From: Bacteroidaceae bacterium
GTDB lineage: Bacteria; Bacteroidota; Bacteroidia; Bacteroidales; Bacteroidaceae
Direction: 5' to 3'
Assembly (NCBI GenBank): GCA_030843315.1
Contig: JAUUPT010000106.1
Span: 1 to 10,345 of the forward strand
DNA: 10,345 bases
Below are positions 5,923 to 10,345 of the stretch, one piece after another. The notes below the pieces were generated by a model. That model was not told the origin of the DNA. It was given only the letters and a program-made list of their open reading frames with translations, and ran no database searches. Every line of letters starts with the position of its first letter. Positions within the stretch are counted from its first letter, which is position 1. The translations under genes were made by a program, and so were the position numbers.

Positions 5923-7698
5923 ATGAAGACAAAATTATATAGCACATTAATAGGCTTACTGTTATTATCTTCTTGCTCTTTGCAAGAAACTCCTCTAAGT
6001 GAAATTCTGGAAAAAGATGCTTACCGGAGCGAAAAGCTTCTATATATCAACACGGTGGGTACCGTAGTATCCGGACTCGGAACAGTATTCAAAGGAAATA
6101 CGGATGCGCTCTGCACCATTCAGGACATAGCAGGCGGTCAGCTCTTCAACCCGGGCCGTGGCGGTGGTGACTGGCAGGACGGCGGAAAGCACCAGATACT
6201 TTTCATGCATGGATGGAAGGATGACAACGGCTACATAGCCAATGGATGGAATGGAACCTGGGGCAAAGTTTCTGCCATAAACAAGGCCATTGCAACCATA
6301 GAGAAATATAAGGAAGATTATCTGGATTCTACAGATCTTGAAAACTGGATTTATGAACTCCGTGGAATGAGGGCAATATTCTACTGGTATCTGGTCGATA
6401 TGTATGGCAACGTACCTATCTGTAAGAGCGCAGACCAAACCGTATCTGAGACTGTACCCTCAAGTCGCCAGGAAGTTTATGAATTCTTGCGTGATGAACT
6501 GACCGAAGTTATTCCTCACCTGGTAGAAGCAAAGTGCCAAGATGCCAATAGTGAATATTATGGTCGTGTAACCAAAGCTGTAGGATATTTCATTATGGCA
6601 CGTGTCGCCTTGAATGCTCCGGTGTATCTGACTACCGATAACAAAATCTTCGCTACCAATTCAAGTGTAGCAGACATCGAATCTTATATTAATGCAAAGG
6701 GTAAAGAAATCCAGATTTCCCTGGACGGTACCTCACGTAATGCATGGGAAACTGTTATCTATTGCCAGCAGAAATGCGCAGAATTAGGCTATACACTTCA
6801 GCCGAGCTTCGCTGATAACTTCTCTTATACAAATGATAAAGGTAATGAAGAGAATATATTCGTCATCCCCCGTAATGATACCTCTTTCAAGGTAGATGAC
6901 CAGGATCTGCAGCGTTCACTTCACGGGAATCATGGCGTGTATGTTGGTATGTCGGGTTGCTGGAATGGTCTTTCCGGTACACGCGCCACAGCGTTTGCTT
7001 TCGGTTACGATTACGACGGCGATACTGATTTCGATCCACGTTGGGAAGATACCTTCTTCTATGGTTTCCCTGCCGGAGAAGCAAACAAGGCAAAGATTAA
7101 GTCCGGCTATACCTATGCAGGAGAGGATGACCCTGATGGAATCAAGAATCAGATTGAATATGGCTACTACTATGTACATAAAGCATTCAGTGAACAAAGT
7201 ACGGAACTTGCCGCACTTGGCTACAAAGGCAGTGTTTATGATGTATATCTCAAATGGGGCGGCGCACGCTACAAGAAATATCAGTACGATCCTTCATGCA
7301 GCAGTATGCTTCGCTCTAATGCCGATTTCGCGATTTTCAGATATGCTGACCTCCTGCTTGCAGCAGGCGAAGCCAAATTCCGTAACGGTGAAGATGGCTC
7401 TGCCGAAATCAATTTGGTAAGAAGCCGCGCACATGCCACAGCTACTTCCAATATAGATATGGAGTTTATCCGTCAGGAGCGTGTTAGGGAACTCTGCTTT
7501 GAAGGTATCAACCGTACAGATGAAATCCGTTTCGGAACATTCACCAAGGAGACTGTTGACCGTCATTACTCCATGATTCCATTCTCCGATGCATATGGCA
7601 AGTATCAGGCAGACAATGACGGGCATACCATTCTGTTGGCTATTCCTTCTAGTGCTATGCAGACTAATCCGAATATCAAACAAAATCCCGGTTATTAA
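5923..7698 (+). CDS. SusD/RagB-family surface glycan-binding lipoprotein
   Basis: A 591-residue lipoprotein. The signal peptide LIGLLLLSSC ends in a lipobox, with C18 as the lipidated residue. The SusD signature is at about 145-166 (ELRGMRAIFYWYLVDMYGNVPI), within the helical TPR-like region. The family's C-terminal region includes FAIFRYADLLLAAGEAKFR near 469, the LVRSRAHATA helix, IRQERVRELCFEGINRTDEIRFG, and the usual ending NPNIKQNPGY. SusD proteins form a lid over SusC, open to capture oligosaccharide and close for import. The gene lies 48 bp after SusC and 46 bp before GH31, so co-transcription is likely. No recognisable SusE/SusF or other surface-binding lipoprotein gene follows it in this window. 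Substrate cannot be read from the sequence. Confidence 0.96.
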   Translation: MKTKLYSTLIGLLLLSSCSLQETPLSEILEKDAYRSEKLLYINTVGTVVSGLGTVFKGNTDALCTIQDIAGGQLFNPGRGGGDWQDGGKHQILFMHGWKDDNGYIANGWNGTWGKVSAINKAIATIEKYKEDYLDSTDLENWIYELRGMRAIFYWYLVDMYGNVPICKSADQTVSETVPSSRQEVYEFLRDELTEVIPHLVEAKCQDANSEYYGRVTKAVGYFIMARVALNAPVYLTTDNKIFATNSSVADIESYINAKGKEIQISLDGTSRNAWETVIYCQQKCAELGYTLQPSFADNFSYTNDKGNEENIFVIPRNDTSFKVDDQDLQRSLHGNHGVYVGMSGCWNGLSGTRATAFAFGYDYDGDTDFDPRWEDTFFYGFPAGEANKAKIKSGYTYAGEDDPDGIKNQIEYGYYYVHKAFSEQSTELAALGYKGSVYDVYLKWGGARYKKYQYDPSCSSMLRSNADFAIFRYADLLLAAGEAKFRNGEDGSAEINLVRSRAHATATSNIDMEFIRQERVRELCFEGINRTDEIRFGTFTKETVDRHYSMIPFSDAYGKYQADNDGHTILLAIPSSAMQTNPNIKQNPGY

Positions 7699-7744
7699 AT
7701 ACATATATTTGTAGGACCATTACTAATTTGAAAGTATATAAATT

Positions 7745-10150
7745 ATGAGAAAGTATTTTTTGAGTTTTATCCTCGTGGCCCTTTCTTCTATCTCCTTTGC
7801 ACAAGTCAGCACTTCTGCCGACGGTTTCACAGCAAAAGTCAAGGGAGTTGATATCAAGGTACAGTTCTATTCCCCTGACATTGTACGGGTGTTCAAAACA
7901 ACATCCACCAGCAGTCTGGAGAAGAAAAAGAGTTTTGTAGTAACCATGAATCCTCAGACAACCGCGCTTTCTGTATCGCAGCAGCAAGGTAAGGTAATCG
8001 CAAAATCATCTGCACTGGAAGTTAGCCTGAACTTAGAGACAGGTGGTATCCAGTTCAATGACCTGAGCGGCAAGCGTATTTTGGCGGAAAAAGACTATGG
8101 TGTGCAGCTTATGCCTGTCAGTTTCGTACAGCGTGTTCAGGCCCCTCCTGTTCAGCCACAAACAAATCCTGCCGTAACTCCTACCCAAAGTTCTCCGGGG
8201 CAGGATACTCCCGGAATGGGAAGACGCCGCATGATCATAGAAGAAGCCAATGAGGTTACCCAGGAATTCATATTGGACGAAGATGAGGTAATATATGGCT
8301 TGGGACAACATCAGGGCGGTCTGATGAACCAAAGAAACCAGCGAGTGCATTTGGAGCAGGATAATATGCAGATTTCCATCCCATATTTTGCATCGGTCAA
8401 GGGGTATGGACTTTATTGGGACAATTATTCTATCACTACCTTCGATGACAGCCCTATGGGTACCTCTTTCCGCTCAGAAGCGGGAGAGGCGGTAGACTAT
8501 TACTTCCTTTATGGTAAGGATGGTGACGGAACAGTATCATTGCTTCGCCAACTTTCAGGTCAGGCTCCCATGGTTCCTCTATGGACGCTCGGTTTCTGGC
8601 AATGCAAGGAACGCTACAAATCCAAAGAAGAGATTGTTGAAGTTGCACAGAAATACCGTAGCTTGGGGGTTCCTTTGGATGCAGTGGTTCAAGACTGGAA
8701 ATACTGGGGTGAGGAGAATGAGAACTGGAATGCACTGCAGTTCTTAAATCCTGAATTCTCGAACCCGGACTGGATGTTCGACAACCTGAAGAAGTTGAAA
8801 GTAAACATGATGATTACGATCTGGCCCAGTGTCGGCATTAATACTGATATCTACAAGGATTTGGCAGCTATGGGTGCTATCTACCCGATGCAGTCTTCTC
8901 CAAAAGAAGCCAAAGTATATGACATCTTTAATGAGAAAGCGCGTAAAGTTTTCTGGGACTACATGAATAAGAATATGTTCCAGAAAGGCATGAGTGCTTG
9001 GTGGATGGATGGCAGTGAACCTGAATTCTATAATACCACCCAGGGAGATTTCAACCTGCAAACTGCCGAAGGCCCTCTGCGCAACATAAGAAATACCTAT
9101 CCATTATTTGTAAGCAAAGGTATTTATGATAATCAGCGCGCCACTACCTCCGACAAACGTGTCTACATCCTGACCCGTTCCGGTTATACGGGCTTGCAAC
9201 GCTATGGTGCAGGTTCATGGAGTGGCGATATACGCGCCAGTTGGGAAGTTTTCAGAAAGCAAATCCCTGCCGGTCTGAATTATTCCATCTGCGGAATCCC
9301 TTATTGGAATACCGATATCGGTGCATGGCATCCTTTTGAAAGAGTATACCGCACGGCACATCAAGACCCCGCATACCAGCAGATTTACTGCCGCTGGTTC
9401 CAATTTGCCACTTTCAATCCTATGATGCGTGCTCACGGAACAGGTTCTCCCCGCGAAATCTACCAGTTCGGTAAACGAGGATATTGGGCTTTTGATGTAC
9501 AGGAGAAGTTCCTTAACCTGAGATATCAGATGCTGCCATACTTGTATTCTACCGCATGGCAGGTTACTAACAAAGGCTATTCATACCTCAGACAACTTTC
9601 GATGGAGGCGCCTAAGGACAAGAATACTTATGACATCTCAGATGAGTTTATGTTCGGCAAGGCATTCCTTGTTGCTCCGGTTCTGGAAGAGAACGCTACC
9701 TCTCGTGAAGTATATCTGCCGGATAATGGTAAGTGGATTGACTTTTGGAATAACAAGGTATATGAAGGTGGACAGACAGTCAAACGTAACACTCCTATCG
9801 ACATCATCCCGGTATTCGTAAAAGCAGGCTCTATCCTGCCGTTGACAACACAGAAGGTGCAGTATGCAAATGAAAAGAAATGGAACAAACTGGAAATCAG
9901 AGTATATCCTGGTGCTAATGGAGATTTCATCCTTTACGAAGATGAGAACGACAACTATAATTACGAAAAAGGTGCCTACACAGAGATTCCTATGCATTGG
10001 GACAATGCATCCGGCACTCTTACCATCGGTGCACGCAAGGGTGATTTCAACGGAATGCTGAAATCCAGAAGTTTTTTAGTCAATGTAGCCGGAAAGAAGG
10101 GTTCAAAGACAGTGAACTATAATGGTAATGAATTAAAAATCAAGATATAA
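7745..10150 (+). CDS. Secreted GH31 alpha-glycosidase (alpha-glucosidase or alpha-xylosidase)
   Basis: An 801-residue glycoside hydrolase family 31 enzyme. The signal peptide is residues 1-19 or 20 (LSFILVALSSISFAQ), with no lipobox, so a periplasmic location is likely. The N-terminal beta-sandwich region spans about 21-265 and includes FILDEDEVIYGLGQHQGGLMNQ. The TIM barrel begins near 278 (PLWTLGFWQCKERYKSKEEI) and carries LDAVVQDWKYWG. The nucleophile motif is WWMDGSEPE (D422) and the acid/base motif is GSWSGDIRASW (D495). The SICGIPYWNTDIG segment follows, then beta domains with a DUF5110-like end (about 715-790). The WWMD..EP motif resembles the group that includes Bacteroides and Cellvibrio alpha-xylosidases more than the WxDMNE of classical alpha-glucosidases, but substrate remains uncertain. 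The length leaves no room for the PA14 insert known in some of those xylosidases. A Pro/Gln/Thr-rich stretch at 131-160 interrupts the N-terminal domain. The GH3 gene starts 12 bp downstream. Confidence 0.94.
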   Translation: MRKYFLSFILVALSSISFAQVSTSADGFTAKVKGVDIKVQFYSPDIVRVFKTTSTSSLEKKKSFVVTMNPQTTALSVSQQQGKVIAKSSALEVSLNLETGGIQFNDLSGKRILAEKDYGVQLMPVSFVQRVQAPPVQPQTNPAVTPTQSSPGQDTPGMGRRRMIIEEANEVTQEFILDEDEVIYGLGQHQGGLMNQRNQRVHLEQDNMQISIPYFASVKGYGLYWDNYSITTFDDSPMGTSFRSEAGEAVDYYFLYGKDGDGTVSLLRQLSGQAPMVPLWTLGFWQCKERYKSKEEIVEVAQKYRSLGVPLDAVVQDWKYWGEENENWNALQFLNPEFSNPDWMFDNLKKLKVNMMITIWPSVGINTDIYKDLAAMGAIYPMQSSPKEAKVYDIFNEKARKVFWDYMNKNMFQKGMSAWWMDGSEPEFYNTTQGDFNLQTAEGPLRNIRNTYPLFVSKGIYDNQRATTSDKRVYILTRSGYTGLQRYGAGSWSGDIRASWEVFRKQIPAGLNYSICGIPYWNTDIGAWHPFERVYRTAHQDPAYQQIYCRWFQFATFNPMMRAHGTGSPREIYQFGKRGYWAFDVQEKFLNLRYQMLPYLYSTAWQVTNKGYSYLRQLSMEAPKDKNTYDISDEFMFGKAFLVAPVLEENATSREVYLPDNGKWIDFWNNKVYEGGQTVKRNTPIDIIPVFVKAGSILPLTTQKVQYANEKKWNKLEIRVYPGANGDFILYEDENDNYNYEKGAYTEIPMHWDNASGTLTIGARKGDFNGMLKSRSFLVNVAGKKGSKTVNYNGNELKIKI

Positions 10151-10162
10151 AGATTAAGGATA

Positions 10163-10345
10163 ATGAAACATGTAAACAAACTTATTTCAGTATTAGGCGT
10201 CGCACTGTTGACCGCCTGCGCACAGAAAGCAACTGAAAGCGCAACGGTATCTCCATTGATGCAGAATGAAGAGAAAATCACAGACTTGACTTCTCGTATG
10301 ACGCTCGAAGAAAAGGTAAATATGCTGCATGGCAAACATATGTTT
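10163..10345 (+). CDS. GH3-family glycoside hydrolase lipoprotein, N-terminal fragment
   Basis: The first 61 codons of a gene that runs off the window. The signal peptide KLISVLGVALLTAC contains a lipobox with C19 as the lipidated residue. After a short linker, ITDLTSRMTLEEKVNMLHG (about 41-59) matches the conserved start of GH3 beta-glucosidases and beta-xylosidases. The catalytic aspartate and the rest of the enzyme are outside the window, so activity on beta-glucosides or beta-xylosides is a family-level expectation. An AAGGA stands just before the ATG at 10163. The 12-bp gap after GH31 indicates co-transcription, and the pair would remove alpha- and beta-linked sugars from the same imported oligosaccharide. 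Confidence 0.85.
   Translation, partial: MKHVNKLISVLGVALLTACAQKATESATVSPLMQNEEKITDLTSRMTLEEKVNMLHGKHMF

Noticed and set aside
6896..7420. A 174-codon open frame on the plus strand inside the SusD gene.
   Set aside because: It is an out-of-frame shadow of a clearly conserved SusD coding region, with no recognisable domain.
7699..7744. A possible internal promoter (CTAATTTG) between SusD and GH31.
   Set aside because: It is one base short of the TAnnTTTG spacing and has no good -33 box. The 46-bp gap fits simple co-transcription.
9609..9615. CGCCTAA in the GH31 gene, an exact complement of the TTAGGCG loops that could pair with the leader.
   Set aside because: One 7-base match of this kind is expected by chance in a window this long. 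It is in conserved coding sequence and no other support is visible.
10191..10200. A third TTAGGCG, within TATTAGGCGT, which matches ten bases of hairpin 1.
   Set aside because: It lies in the GH3 signal-peptide codons (VLGV) and has no stem around it, so it is probably coincidence.

Overview
The window looks like a Bacteroides-type chromosome (order Bacteroidales). The evidence is a SusC/SusD pair, an ECF sigma factor with a FecR anti-sigma factor, weak Shine-Dalgarno sequences, and one intergenic match to the Bacteroides TAnnTTTG -7 promoter box. Coding is dense: the longest non-coding stretches are 156 bp (2410-2565) and 129 bp (1258-1386). I see no tRNA, rRNA, CRISPR array, insertion sequence or phage gene.

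Left edge (1-649): the C-terminal end of a heavy-metal P-type ATPase, followed 14 bp later by a Fur-family metalloregulator. This looks like the end of a metal-homeostasis operon unrelated to what follows. The Fur gene converges on the next gene with only 2 bp between stop codons.

Middle and right (652-10345): a polysaccharide/oligosaccharide utilisation locus (PUL) under trans-envelope signalling. An ECF sigma factor (minus strand) diverges from a single-pass FecR anti-sigma factor (plus strand). After FecR come a SusC-like TonB-dependent transporter with an N-terminal STN signalling domain, a SusD-like lipoprotein, a secreted GH31 alpha-glycosidase, and the start of a GH3 lipoprotein cut by the window end. 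The family-based model is that SusD captures the glycan at the surface and SusC imports it. The STN domain then contacts FecR in the periplasm, and FecR releases the sigma factor to raise expression of the locus. GH31 (alpha-linkages) and GH3 (usually beta-linked glucose or xylose) would finish degradation in the periplasm. The substrate cannot be fixed from this window; a mixed alpha/beta oligosaccharide such as a xyloglucan fragment is one possibility.

The most unusual sequence is the FecR-susC leader. It holds two consecutive hairpins with different stems but the same 7-base loop, TTAGGCG, and their arms can also pair crosswise. Other points to check are a terminator-like hairpin with a T-run inside the sigma factor gene, a dyad and a tandem GGAACTT repeat in the sigma/FecR divergent region, and a Pro/Gln/Thr-rich insertion in the N-terminal part of GH31. 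The gene content itself is a familiar type; any novelty is more likely in the regulation.
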